From: Taudactylus pleione
Lineage: Eukaryota > Chordata > Amphibia > Anura > Myobatrachidae
NCBI GenBank assembly: GCA_031769625.1
Contig: JAUIMM010000017.1
Coordinates: 2,408,501-2,472,500, forward strand
DNA: 64,000 bases
Direction: 5' to 3'
Shown here: piece by piece, positions 43,214 to 54,855 of the stretch
Layout of the letters: each line of letters opens with the position of its first letter
Numbering within the stretch: the stretch's first letter is position 1
Position numbers and translations under genes: made by a program
Notes under the pieces: model-generated
Told to the model about the DNA's origin: nothing
Database searches by the model: none
What the model saw: the letters and a program-made list of their open reading frames with translations, nothing else

Positions 43214-43773
43214 TGATGAGGTGGTATGTTTTGGATCATGAGCAGTTCCTTTCCTTCTCTTCTCTTCCCATCACTCTGGTACAAGTTGATCTTTGTCTCA
43301 TCTGTCAATAGGATGTTGTTCCAGAACTGTAATGGCTTTTTTAGATGTTGTTTGGCAAACTCTAATCTGGTCTTCCTATTTTTGTGGCTCACCAATGGTT
43401 TGCATCATGTGGTGAACCCTCTATATTCACTCTTGTGAAGTCTTCTCTTGATTGTTGACTTTGACACATATACATCTACCTCCTGGAGAGTGTTCTTGAT
43501 TTGGCCAACTGTTGTGAAGGGGTTTTTCTTCACCAGGGAAATAATTATTTTGTCATCCACCACAGTTGTTTTCCATGGTCTTCCTGGTCTTTTGGTGTTG
43601 CTGAGCTCTCCGGTGTGTTCTTTCTTTTTAAGAATGTTCCAAACAGTTGATTTGGCCACGCCTAATGTTTTTGCTTTCTCTCTGATGGGTTTGTTTTGAT
43701 TTTTCAGCCTAATGATGGCTTGCTTCACTGATAGTGACAGCTCTTTGGATCTCATATTGAGAGTTGACAGCAA
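43210..43773 (-). pseudogene. Tc1 transposase, N-terminal DNA-binding and first catalytic part
   Basis: From 43773 the frame gives a paired-type helix-turn-helix (ELSLSVKQAIIRLKNQNKPI, LGVAKSTVWNILKK), a GRPWKT hook close to the family GRP-[RK], and a second HTH (TTVGQIKNTL, SKSTIKRRLHKSEY). A TGA then interrupts the frame at about 43402-43404, in a context where a CGA codon would be expected (CpG decay). The same frame goes on with LLTDETKINLYQSDG, which has the first catalytic Asp, until the frameshift near 43230. Confidence 0.92.
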
Positions 43774-44120
43774 CTGATTCCAAATGCAAATGTCACACCT
43801 AGAATCAACTCCAGACCTTTTACCTGCTTAATTGATAATGAAATAATGAGGGAATAGCCCACACCTGTCCATGAAATAGCTTTTGAGTTGATAGTCCCAT
43901 TACTTTTGGCCCCTTAAAAAGTGGGAGGCACATATTGAAACTGTTGTAATTCCTACAACGTTCACCCGATTTGGATGTAATTACCCTCAAATTAAATCTG
44001 AAAGTCTGCAGTTAAAGCACATCTTGTTTGTTTCATTTCAAAACCATTGTGGTGGTGAATAGAGGCCTAAATCTGAAAATTCTGTCAATATTTATATTCT
44101 GTCAATATTTATGGACCTGA

Positions 44121-44125
<5 letters not shown>

Positions 44126-44153
<28 letters not shown>
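44126..44153. repeat. (TA)n microsatellite, right of Tc1 element
   Basis: About 13 TA units, evidently the other half of the tract at 42378-42473 into which the Tc1 element inserted. Confidence 0.9.
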
Positions 44154-44309
44154 CCAAGAAGTTTACAAACCTTATTCATTAGTACACTAATTACATTAAT
44201 TTTAACAGTTTACCATAAAATGATATATGTGAATGCATCATAATACTACTGCAGAAACAATTTTATTCTTTAAAAAACAATTGGTAATTAATGGAAGTGA
44301 TTGTTAAGC

Positions 44310-44560
44310 ATAGCTCGCAACTTTGGTTAGGTATAGGTTGGAACCATTGCGTGCCCAGAAGGTACATGCTGAAATGAGTGGTGTGACACAGCAACAAGGG
44401 GGCATGGCTTCACAAGAAATATCATACCAATGTGCCACGCCCCCCAAATGTGTCACGCTGGGAGCATTCCCATCGCTCCAGGAGCTGCTGGACATGCCCC
44501 CAGTCTTTCTCTCTGCGAAAAGATGCCAAGAGCATGCGCATGATATCTACTGTATTCCCT
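44310..44560. mobile_element. Degenerate MITE fragment
   Basis: GCATAGCTCGCAACTTTGG resembles, in inverse, the GGTTGGGAGGTATGC phrase at 47070-47088. The following GC-rich part (GTGCCACGCCCCCC, GCATTCCCATCGCTCCAGG) is MITE-like. No ends could be paired. Confidence 0.35.
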
Positions 44561-44679
44561 ACTTGCTCTGCAAAGCTGTTAAGTTACTCACAGGTCTAGG
44601 TCCTCATGTCTTCCTAGTGGTAACGCTAATAGAAATAAAAATAGCGCGCCTTTAATGTTTTGAGCTGCTTCCTTCTTAT

Positions 44680-45410
44680 AAATGATAGGAAGTGAACAAT
44701 ATAGGTAATGGGAAAGTGCTGTGTGTTTAATGTGAATTAGAGGTGTGACGTATAATAATTTAATGAATAATTTATAAGAATTTAATGTGACGTATAATAG
44801 TATGTCGCAATAAGGTTGAAAAAATTATTGAAAGAATGTATATATGTGGTATATGTCATGCGTGTAAAACGATGAGAGGGAGAAATTGGGTAATGAGGGA
44901 AATGGCAGTCATCAAAAATACAATGGGCCAAATGTAATATGTTGTCTGTTTTGGTAAATTGCGAGTTTTGTGGTAAACTCGCACTTTTTAAATGTGCAAG
45001 AAAGTGCGAGTTTGTACTATTACCAAAATTGACAACCTATTACATTTGGCCCAGTATGGTTTTTTTTGTTTATATAAACTCATAAAACTTACTTATAAAA
45101 ATATCAATAATGAGTGGAGGAAGAAAAAAAAACAAGTTATAAAACAAGTTAAAAAAATTGATTCCTAGGAAATGTACCATTGGTATATATAGTTATAACT
45201 GCGAGGTGGTGAGATTCCTGCACTGCTCTTAGCACTGCGCTTTTCCAGACCTGTCGGTGGCTTGGCGCTTGTACATAGATGCACGCTTTTTCCTTGAAAA
45301 AGTCCATACAGGACGTAACTAGTTGGAGCCTGCATCTATGATATGTCACACCCTCTAATTCATGTTAAACACACAGCACTTCCCCATTAACTATATTGTC
45401 TTCCTAATAA
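44680..45410. mobile_element. Foldback element with 70-base inverted arms
   Basis: The left arm (about 44680-44755) and the right arm (about 45340-45410) pair over GACAATATA/AACAATATAG, GTGCTGTGTGTTTAA and GAATTAGAG followed by GTGTGAC. About 590 bases lie between them, including a second MITE at 44925-45052. Target duplication not evident. Confidence 0.7.
44925..45052. mobile_element. Small palindromic MITE
   Basis: Ends GGGCCAAATGTAATA and TATTACATTTGGCCC; inner arms GTGGTAAACTCGCACTTT and AAAGTGCGAGTTTGT. 128 bp. Flanking triplets AAT and AGT agree at two of three bases. A related end occurs in the 53037 and 60706 elements. Confidence 0.8.
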
Positions 45411-47600
45411 TACTTGGTGCTTCCTCAGGATTCCTTCATCCTCTCACGGCACCGCTACAGAGAAACCAATTTTCCCAGCACACAATGAATGTATGCTAGA
45501 CACAAGGAACTTTTTAAGTTCAGGCTGTGAAGTTCTCCACGGAACGTGAAGGGCAAGTTAGTTAAACTCTATTTGCCAAACATTTTCCTGACTCAAAATC
45601 CCTTATCCAATTAATACAACACTCAATACAGTAGTTATTTGTTTTAAATTTCTGGTTCTACTTGCTAAGACTTAATTAAGCTGGGTGACTAGAACAATTG
45701 CTTTTCCTCACAAACTACTCTTAAATGAACAGTTCTTAGTAGTATCACTAACCTTATATATACAGACAATTAGAATTCTTATGCTTATAATAACACGGCT
45801 ACTTCAACCACTTATGTCAACTAAAGACTCAATACAATATTACTTCTATTACAAACATTTCTAACAATACTCATTACAATGGTCTCACTACAGTGTTACC
45901 CATTAATGTATCAGTCCATACTCTATATAGTCCGGGGATATTAACAGCAACTGTTGATCCAGTCAGCGTTGGTGCATATTTCTGCCGATAACCCAGGTAG
46001 CGGGATATCTTAGAAAAAACTCAGTGGTGGCAGTGTAAATAGCCCTGAATGCTGAATAGAATAAATTGAGGGGAAACTGATTTCCAACTGTAACTATGTT
46101 GTGGTTGATAAATTACACTTCCGAAGACCAAGGCCTATGACCCAATCTAATGCTCCAGGAAAACTAAGAGCTGTCTCTTGAATGTCCTTTGGAGTAAATT
46201 TTAAGGGAGGCTACTGAGTTAAAAATGTTACCTTGCTATTCCTGGGATTTTTGTTCAAAATAGAAATTTAAGTGAGTTAGTTATTTTACAGTTAACTTAG
46301 TTGTTTTAACATCTCTTTCCGAGTGTTGCGTGTGAAAGGATTACAATTTTATTGAACTTCTGAGCTGTGTTGTGCAGGTGCTTACACCCTGGGCTGCAGC
46401 AAGATCCTCCTGGCAGTTCAGCTGTTACAGCAGTGGCAGTTTTTGGAGAGGAGATGGGACCATGTCCCCCAGTCTCTAGCAGAACATTGTCTCTGATTTT
46501 TGGATGACATCCGCACCTCCTGGCTCTGGTGGCGCCTCCTCTGACTTGACTCAGAGACTTCCCTCAGACACTGCTCAGCCACGATCTTCTTTGGATGATC
46601 ATGCCTCTTGGTGCAGTACCTGCTGATATTATCGACTCCACTAGTGGACTCTTTGGGCAGGCTCCTCTCTGAGGCAGCCTCCACTTATCAGTCACAGGTA
46701 AGCAGCTCTCCCAGTTAAACTTCCTGCTCTGCGCTGACTTTCTGCTTAGCCACCAACTGCTTTAACTGGCAGGGCTCCCTCTTAAATCCCCAGTTCAGGT
46801 TCAGTTGGAGTAACGGGATCAGCTCATGGGTTCCCCATGAGTCAGACACCTCAGACGGGCTCATTTGCAGCCATCTATTTAACCCCATGCATCCCAGAGC
46901 ATGCCACGTGATATACGCACAGCATCTATTCACCACTTGCTCTACTAAGCAAAGCAGCGGGTCAGGGGGCCCTCCCAACCTCTCCCCTTCCCATCGTGTG
47001 ACTCTGCAGCCCATGGATGGGGTGACGGGACAATGCCCAGAAAGCGGGACTGTCCTGCCAAAATTAGGATGGTTGGGAGGTATGCGTTAAGGACCAAGAT
47101 ACAGGAACAGTTAACAGACCAGAAGCTTAGTAATAAGATTGCCCTTTCAGGAATATAAAATGCAGTGGATTCTGAGTTCTTGCCTTCTGTTACAACTGCT
47201 GTTTTCAGTCCCTGCAGTGTTTCAATAGTTTATATTCTCGGGAAATGGCAGCAGGATACTGTTACAACAAACTTTATTTTATTTTATTGGCAGGAGGGCG
47301 GTTAATTTTGTTGTTTTAGACATTTTACTTGATAGTACATATCCTAAAGCCAAACTCTCCCTCTCAGAAAATAACAGCTCAGTAATATTCTGAGCCAAAT
47401 ATAAAGTGACGCCTGAGTGACCTCATTTTATTAAAATCCCTCTCCTGAACAGAAAATCCACAGCGACTTCTGATTAAAATTATTGATCAGTGAAATAAAG
47501 AATGGTCTGTTTCATTTGTCTTTTTCCCTTCCTCTCCCCCCAGCTCCAATTCTTTCAACTCTTTCCTCCAGTTGCTCTTATAATCCCCACTCTCACTCCC
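45411..47600. other. Unassigned sequence with one MITE fragment
   Basis: No gene was recognised. A MITE-like fragment with GCGGGACTGTCCTGCC and GGTTGGGAGGTATGC lies at about 47022-47088. Confidence 0.4.
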
Positions 47601-47609
47601 ATCACTTAT

Positions 47610-47860
47610 TGGGGTTGATTCTGAGATGGGATCAGCAGGAAAAGGGAGTAACTTTACACCTTGACAAAACCATGTTGCACTGCAGGTGGGGCAGATGTAA
47701 TAAAATGTGCAGAGAGGTTTATATCTGAGAGGGGCGTGTCTTTGCTCAAATCTAAATGGCAGTGTAAAAATAAAGGTTTACCCAATTTGTGGGCCATATG
47801 CAAAAGCAGCCAGTATTTACCCTGCATGAAAAAAAATATTTGCAATTTGTTTACAAATCC
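47610..47860. repeat. Repeat fragment shared with 6925-7080
   Basis: Begins GGGGTTGATTCTGAGATG and contains ATATGCAAAAGCAGCCAGTA. Probably a MITE remnant; the far end was not found. Confidence 0.5.
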
Positions 47861-47978
47861 CTCCATTAACATTCTCCTCCTCCATAACTATATATAAAGC
47901 CGTCACTTAAGACCTGTGACCATTTCACAGTTGCAAGGAATTTTGAATGCAGATATCACAGACAAAGGAGTGCATCTT

Positions 47979-49921
47979 TTTTTTTTTTTTTTCAATATAT
48001 TTTTTATTGAAGCAAATAACACCGCACATCAAAATAATACAAAATAAATTTCTAGTTCAAACAGACAGTATAAGATGTCTTAACATTTACAAATATTCCA
48101 GGACATCTTCATGTTTACGTACATAACTGTGTCCATTTTGTCCAACATTTAATCCTATTCAAATTAAAACTTAGACACTAATAATAGACAGAAAACAAAT
48201 AATCTATTAAGTAAATAAGAAAGAATGAATGTCCGGCACTCACCCACCAGGCAGTGTAATAGGGGGATCACCGAGGAGGACTCTAGTCTCGTACCATTGG
48301 GTCAGACGCATACTGTGATAAATTTGGGTTTGTGTTAAAATTGGCAGAGTCGTAATAAAGCTTTCCCAGGTATCGAAAAATAGGCGACCCTCCTCTCCTT
48401 TTCAAGCACCGAGTCAATCCAATCCATACGGAAAATAAAATTTAATTTTTCTTTATATAATTGGGAGTTGGGTGTATCCAATCCTGCAAAATAGTCATTT
48501 TTGCTGCAGCACTTATTGCAAGTAATAATTTTCTGCTTCCCGCAGTGAGCCTCTGGCCCCTTGGGAAGATACCCAGGATAGCCCATTCTAGAGTAAATGG
48601 TACAAAATTGACTAGGTGGTTCTCAGCCTCCCGTCGTACTTGCCTCCAGAAACCCTGGACCACTGAACATTCCCATAAACAATGATAAAGATCGGCCTCT
48701 TCCCTGGCACATCTAGGGCATTTATGAGAGTTGGTTAGACCCATTCTGTATAATATGTGAGGGGACAAATAGGTCCTATGATATAGATTTAAAAAAAGTT
48801 AATTATATGAACTAGCGGTTAATAGTGTGCGAGACTTCAGTAGCCCTTTTACCAAGTCTTCAGTAGTCAATGTTGGAAATTGTGTCAACCATTGGCACAT
48901 CCCTTGGCTGATCAAGTAATGATTTAGATTTTCACTCAAGAATCTATAGTATATAGAGATAGCTTTGCGTGAGGGTATTGGTCCTAAGAGCCGCTGATCT
49001 AATGGATTACACCAGTCATCAGCCGAAAGTGGCCGTATTACCGTTGCTATGTAATGTTGTGCCTGAAAATATGCTAGAGGATAAGCCCTTAGAGTCTCAA
49101 ATCTCGCGGTTGCCCCATGGAATGTCAGGGGCTTCTGGGTGTCTACATCAAACAAATGACTTATATTATGAATTCCCTTCTCTCCCCATAATGTAAAGGG
49201 ATATGTTGCCCCTCCATCTTGGAAATCCAAGTTACCCAACAGCGGGAGATAAATAGATTTATAAGCATTAAGACAAGATTTGTGACGCAGAATATGCCAG
49301 AGGCGTCTAGTTGTCATTAGTAAAAATTGTCAAGAACCTATGGCGGAACCTCTTGATCGTGAATGTGGAGGAAATATTTCAGGGCCATGGTAGGTAAAAA
49401 TTGTGATTCAAGGGATGTATTTGCATATATCTCTTGATCTTGTAGCCAATCAACCAAAAATCTCATTAAAGATGCATGGTTATAATCTAGGACATTAGGG
49501 AAATGTATTCCTCCATTAGCTTTAGGTTGATATAGTTTTCTAAGGCTGATGCGAGCCCTACCACCCTGCCACAAAAATGAACAAAACAGTTTATTAATTA
49601 ATTGAACATCTGTTTTGGTGAGAAGAATAGGTAATGCCTACAACATATAAAGAAGACGGGGAAAGGTCATCATTTTAATAAGGGCAGCTCTTCCAAGGTA
49701 TGAGAGCGTCAAATGTTTCCAGCTCCGGAGCTCCTCTGTAATAAGTCGAGTCATTCGTGACACATTCATATTATACAATTGAGTAGAGTTTTTAGGTAAA
49801 ATAATACCCAAATATTCCAGGTGTGAGGAGGCCCAGGAGAAGGAAAAAAGCGAGGCCCAAGGGGGAGTAACAATGGTGGAGTGGAGAAACATTGCTCTTG
49901 ATTTATCTGCATTGATTTGAA
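47979..49921 (-). mobile_element. 5'-truncated L1-like LINE with target duplication
   Basis: Poly(T) at 47977-47992 on the plus strand is the poly(A) tail of a minus-strand LINE. GAGTGCATCTT flanks both sides (47968-47978 and 49922-49932). Only the RT C-terminal part, the downstream domain and the 3' UTR are present, so reverse transcription ended early, the usual fate of LINE copies. The protein style suggests the L1/Tx1 group. Confidence 0.93.
48442..49921 (-). pseudogene. LINE ORF2 3' part (RT end and C-terminal zinc motif)
   Basis: In gene sense, the part from 49921 to 49638 ends the RT: INADKSRAMFL, LEYLGIILPKN, and LSYLGRAALIKMMTFPRLLY, the usual LINE thumb motifs. A TAG near 49635 follows, and the same frame continues (LWQGGRARISLRKLYQPKANGGIHFPN in parts, 49574-49338). 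A frameshift near 49325 leads to 49317-48799. A TAA near 48797 is followed in frame by the C-terminal HKCPRCAREEADLYHCLWEC motif (48768-48442), a CCHC-like segment typical of LINE ORF2. One frameshift and two stops. Confidence 0.88.
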
Positions 49922-49934
49922 GAGTGCATCTTAA

Positions 49935-51599
49935 TTTATTGCCGCAGTCTCTTTGCATTCATCACACACACACACACACATCTGCATAGGAATCTCATAG
50001 TTTTTAGTAAATAGTGCATATGTGATAACCTGTATATGCAGCTTGGAGTATCTAAAAGCTACTTCCAGTGATATGGATCTAATTTACGGCTGATTGGATG
50101 TTATTGAGTTGCGATGGGGCTGTTCTGAATGCTCTATAAACTTCCCTATGGCCTGAGTATAAGTTGACAGACAACATAGCCATTCCTACCTTTCAATAAA
50201 TCCAATCTAGGTGTGAAAATCTGAAGACTGGTGTTTTATTGTAGTAATAGGATTCATGAAGAGAATTAGATTGAATGAAAAACATTTTGCTGTTTCAAAG
50301 GGGAGAATATAGCTTCACCTCTTATGTGAACAAGAGGCTACTAAAAATTGGCGGACCTGTACTATTATCTACCCAGGGTGCATTGGGAAGCTTCGGTGGA
50401 AACCTTTGAGGTTGAAACTAAGATGATACCAGGCTGACTACTAGGTGGAGCTTACACAGGATAAGTGCACACAACAAACATAAAATGATGCTGAAGGCAT
50501 AACAAGGGTATTCACATATAGAATAAGCATCCAGTTGGTGTGTCGAGGGCATGTAGACAGAGTTGTGGGTTTTTCAGAGGTGTGCAACCAAATAAAAAAG
50601 CAAACAAACAGCACTATTAGCTTTTGGTATATAGTAGTAATAATTGTATGTTCACTTGCTAAAATTTTACAATTGAAACCAATTGTTTTTGGCAAATATT
50701 GTTAGATGAATAATTTATCATGTAATATATCAAAACGTCAAAAAAGGCAAAAGTATAATTATTGCAAAGTAACACGTGAAATTGCACTAATAAAACACGA
50801 ATAATAAAAGTTGTGGGATGTTCCTACTGTTGCAATGGTGTTGACATCCAAGGGGTCTAGTTTGTAGGATGCGTGTCCAAAATTAGCTGGTGGGATCAGT
50901 GTAAGATGATTGAACATACAATTATTATAACTGTATACCAAAACCTAATACTGCTGTTCCATTGTATTTTGTTTGGTTTCCCAGTTTTCTGCTGAAGGAT
51001 GACAACCCTCTGAACAGCAGCTCATGAGCACTCTAATAGCGCTACTTTTGTGGTCGTCCTTTGTTTTTTTTTCATTTGAGTGTATACAAAGATTCATCTG
51101 ATTTCAGTCAAATCTCCTGCTCTCAAGAATGGAGGGCTGCAGTTGGTCACATAGATGCAGCCGACTTAGCATATAGGCATACAGTATGTTTGGATGGATA
51201 ACTGTTTGCATGAAGCTGCTGGAATTGCAACCATTTTATGTGTGACACAGAATCAGACCAGTCTTTGATGTTTATGAAGAAAGGCAGCACAGAATGCACG
51301 GTAGTGGTAGTGCAGGAATGGTGCAACATAAATTGCTATCAGACAGAATGTCACTATCACAGCATCTTACTTACTTTATCTTCTGTCCCATTCTCTCCTA
51401 TTTCCTTTTGTCACATTCCATTCTGATTCCCTTTAATATAATTATCTCTGACTTCTCCTTTGTCACAATCTTTCCTGCTTCCTCTTTGTCTCATTCTCTC
51501 TGGCTTTATATTCTGTTCCAGTTCTCCTTTCTCAAATTATGTCTTATATCTTTTTTGTCCCATTATATCCTGCTTTTCCATTGATCAATTATTCCCTGC
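49935..51599. other. Unassigned sequence with a short (CA)n tract
   Basis: A (CA)9 or so tract lies at about 49963-49980. Otherwise no gene, array or terminal repeat was recognised. Confidence 0.4.
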
Positions 51600-51607
51600 T
51601 TCTATGG

Positions 51608-51743
51608 CAGGCCTTGCAACCTGTGGCTCTCCAGTTGTTGTAAAACTACAAGTCCCAGCATACCCTTCCACCAATCATCTGGTAAAGCATGCTGGGACTT
51701 GAAGTTTTGCAACTGCTGGAGGGGCAAAGGTTGGCCAGGCCTG
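51608..51743. mobile_element. Small hAT MITE, 6 of 8 target bases duplicated
   Basis: Ends CAGGCCTTGCAACCTGTGG and (inverse) CAGGCCTGGCCAACCTTTGC, with inner arms AAACTACAAGTCCCAGCATA and GCATGCTGGGACTTGAAGTT. Flanks TTCTATGG (51600-51607) and TTCTGCGG (51744-51751). 136 bp, a hairpin-like MITE. Confidence 0.85.
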
Positions 51744-51869
51744 TTCTGCGGCATCCCCGTATGTGGGTGTGATGTGTGTCAAGGGCAGAAAGTACTGTAA
51801 TATTTTGGTAAACCAGTATTTAATGCCCACAGCTGAATAGCCGCCAGATCAAAAAATGACAGCGGAACC

Positions 51870-52350
51870 CCGATGGACCTAATTCCCAACTGGGGCTGGT
51901 AAGCAACATATCCTCCCCTCCCCCCCCTAACCCTCCCTTAGTGGTGCCTAACCCTAACCTCCCCCATTAGTGCCTAACCCTAACCTCCCCCGTTAGTGCC
52001 TAAGCCTAACCCCCCTCCCCGCACCCTAAACAACGCTCCCGGGGGTTGCCTAACCCCCCCCTAGTGGTGCCTAACCCTAACCCCCCCTTTCCCTACCTTA
52101 AGCCTCCTTGGGGGTGCCTAGCCCTAAGTGCCCCTTGGGGGGTCTCTAAACCTAAACACCCCCCCTCCACGGCTAGACTCTAAGACACCCGGCTTACCTT
52201 CATTCGGTATACCGGGTGTCGGTATTTTGTGCTGGGGCTAATGATAGGCGTCGGGATTTTGACGCCCATCTTTAGTCCCCTGTCGGGCTGTCAGTGTCGG
52301 GATATTGGTGTGTGGGATAGCGTCCGCTGGTATCCTGACTGCATCCCGTA
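51870..52350. mobile_element. Element with degenerate CCCTAACC minisatellite core
   Basis: Core from about 51915 to 52160 repeats GTGCCTAACCCTAACC-type units. Flanks contain GTGTCGGTATTTTG, GGCGTCGGGATTTTGAC and CAGTGTCGGGATATTGG. Third member of the family at 23340 and 28318. Confidence 0.65.
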
Positions 52351-52742
52351 TTTGGTAGATTCTTGATTCACTTTCATAAATTTTTCTCGGACTTCTCTAA
52401 GACAGTCTGTCTTACATTTATTTCATAGCCTAGATAAACACAGGAAAAGTGGTGTGAGTTACAGTTGGGCAGAACACTTCTCTAGGTCAGGAATACTGAA
52501 TAAAATATTAAACTGTTGAATAGTTCTATAACTATACAAGTCTCGTCTTTGAAGCCTATATTTACAGTGCAGTATAATTTATAGGCATTTTGAGATTAGT
52601 CGGTATATATAAATTTGGAAAAATATATTGTAAATAGTATTTGAAGAGTATATTTGTACATAGCATATGAATAGTATGGTAAAAGGCAAAGCTTAACTTC
52701 CTCTGCCAAAATACTGTGCTTCACTCATCATTATAACACACA

Positions 52743-52804
52743 TTTCTTATATATCTTTCTCACACTTCTTATACATCTTTCTCACACTTCTTATATATCT
52801 TTCT
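52743..52804. repeat. 22-bp tandem repeat, three units
   Basis: TTCTTATATATCTTTCTCAC recurs at 52744, 52766 and 52788 with single changes. Confidence 0.85.
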
Positions 52805-52835
52805 AATGTGTTCTCCTATTTAGTAGACTTTCTGC

Positions 52836-53272
52836 TTCAATGCACCTTTTAATTATTTTCTCATTTCTACTTTAATGCATTCCCCGCCTGCCTTTCCACA
52901 TCCGTACATTGTTCTCTAACAAACAGTTTGCAGGTATTGATTTGTTCATAAGTAAGGATTCAAATAAATCACATTTAGGATTATGCCTGCTTTATACATA
53001 TATAAGATGCTTACCTCTATCCCATTATTTAAACCAGGACCAACATGTAATAGGCTCAGATTTGCTGGTCCCAGCATGATTATGGCAATATTTAAAATGC
53101 CAAATAGTTTTAAGGCAAAAACAATTAGTTGCAGCTTTAAATCTTGCGGCTTTATTGTCAGAATTATCCTGTCACCAGCAAATCAGAGCCTATTACATTT
53201 GGGCCATGTGTTCACCCTTATCTGTTTCCACTGCAATACTTTTTTTCCCTTTCCAAATGGAAAGACCTCAAC
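52836..53272. repeat. Duplicated block, copy 1 (pairs with 60503-60980)
   Basis: The two blocks match throughout, including TCTCATTTCTAC, TAATGCATTCCCCG, AACAAACAGTTTGCAGGTA, TTAGGATTATGCCTGCTTTA, TTACCTCTATCC and CCAAATGGAAAG. Inside lies a MITE-like unit at 53037-53205 (GGACCAACATGTAATAGG and, inverse, GGCCCAAATGTAATAGG). Confidence 0.8.
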
Positions 53273-54046
53273 CCTTACCTCAGAGTTATCTACCCTCTCG
53301 CATCACTGTCTAGTCTCCTGCCTTCCGATTGTAAATCATAAATCTTGGATTCTTCATTGCAGTTCTGCCAGGGACCACCAAGGAGCTGCTGAGCAAAGAC
53401 AGTCACTGTGACTGCTGTTATTGCTTAGGAACCTCTGCTGTCCTTGCTCATGAGCCCCTTGGTTGTACCCCAGCAGGATGATCATAGTGTCTTCTTATCT
53501 CTGTGTGTATGCTGCAGTGAGTTACAGCCACTGCTGCTAGTGTGATCTGTGACTGAGGGTAAGAATTTTTATTAGTATTCTTTAGTTAAAATACAAAGGA
53601 AGATATTACTACCAATATGAGTTCCTCACTGTGAACAATAAAAAAGGTTAATACAACAAAAAGTTTTAAAATCTGTTTATTACCAAGAGATGATCATTAA
53701 AGTAAGTCTGTAATTTGTTATTATATGTGGTAAACCAATGGTATTTAAGTAAATTATAGGTTCAAAAGTAGTTGAACAATATATATGTAAAACTGTCTGT
53801 TTTACACGGCTTTACCCATAATGAAATCGCTTCTGACAACATTTTTTTTTCCATTTGAGGTATTCTAGTTGTATTGCTTTGCATATGGGCTTTGTTGTGG
53901 GAGTGGCCTACAGACTAGTGGCATCACCGTGTTCACCCACCAATCACATGAATGTCACTGTGTGCCCTGTGCACAGACTGCTATGAAGCCTCTCCTATTC
54001 TAGTGAACGTGGGCCCAAAGCACCTGTCCCTCCACCCCTTACCGGC
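53273..54046. other. Unassigned sequence
   Basis: No gene, array or terminal repeat was recognised. Confidence 0.4.
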
Positions 54047-54265
54047 CATGTGCATGGTGCCACACCTATCTCTTGATGATGTAAAAAAAAAATGTGTTTT
54101 TTTGCAATTGTTCAGCTTTAACTTGACAGATCGAGATGAAACAAAGTGCAGGTATCTCTAGGAGTTCACACTACAAATTGATGAAATCGGTTTTGTAGTT
54201 TTTGCACCAACTTGTAACAAACAAACAAACAAACAGACACAACGTTCTTATTATATTAGAATAGA
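54047..54265. repeat. LINE 3' tail-like repeat
   Basis: Ends with AACAAACAAACAAACAAACA, then ACGTTCTTATTATATTAGAATAG, and contains GATGAAATCGGTTTTG. Tails of this type are common in vertebrate CR1/Rex-like LINEs; compare 24296-24990. No coding part remains. Confidence 0.5.
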
Positions 54266-54855
54266 CAGAACATCAAAATAATAACTACCTTTATAAGCAA
54301 CATGATCTATAAATATATTGGTAGCTGGCTAATACATCGATTTGTGGTGGACTAAAAGCAGGCTGTTTAAATAAATAATATCATGATTCTCAGTCGACCC
54401 AGCAAGAAATATATGATTAGCGTTAAATTCACACAAAGTCAAATTGTATTTGGAATTTATTGCATGGGTATCACATTTATGATGTATATTGTGTTGAGAT
54501 AGAAGAAAATAATTATCACAGTGAATAGTATTGCAGACAGCAATGTTAGTATCAATACTTGCAAAAGTTCCCACAATATATTATCACTACTGTTATACAG
54601 AAATATCTCACAAAAAGTATTTAAGCATATATAAGCCCATAGGTGGAGCTAGACACACCCTTTGGGTGGAGCATGACTCCACCTCAACAGCACACCACAA
54701 TTCTACTACCAGCTATAATCTCCCTGATTTATCCAATCATATTTCTTAATTTGAATTCTGTATTGCCACAACTTTGATGCTCATCTGCCTCTTTTAACAT
54801 TTTAGATAGCATTAAGCTGCCTCCAAAAGCCTTTACTTACAAACACGCTGGCAAT

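Noticed and set aside
43226..43699. Plus-strand frames of 70-83 codons opposite the Tc1 transposase
   Set aside because: They are antisense shadows of a clearly recognised transposase.
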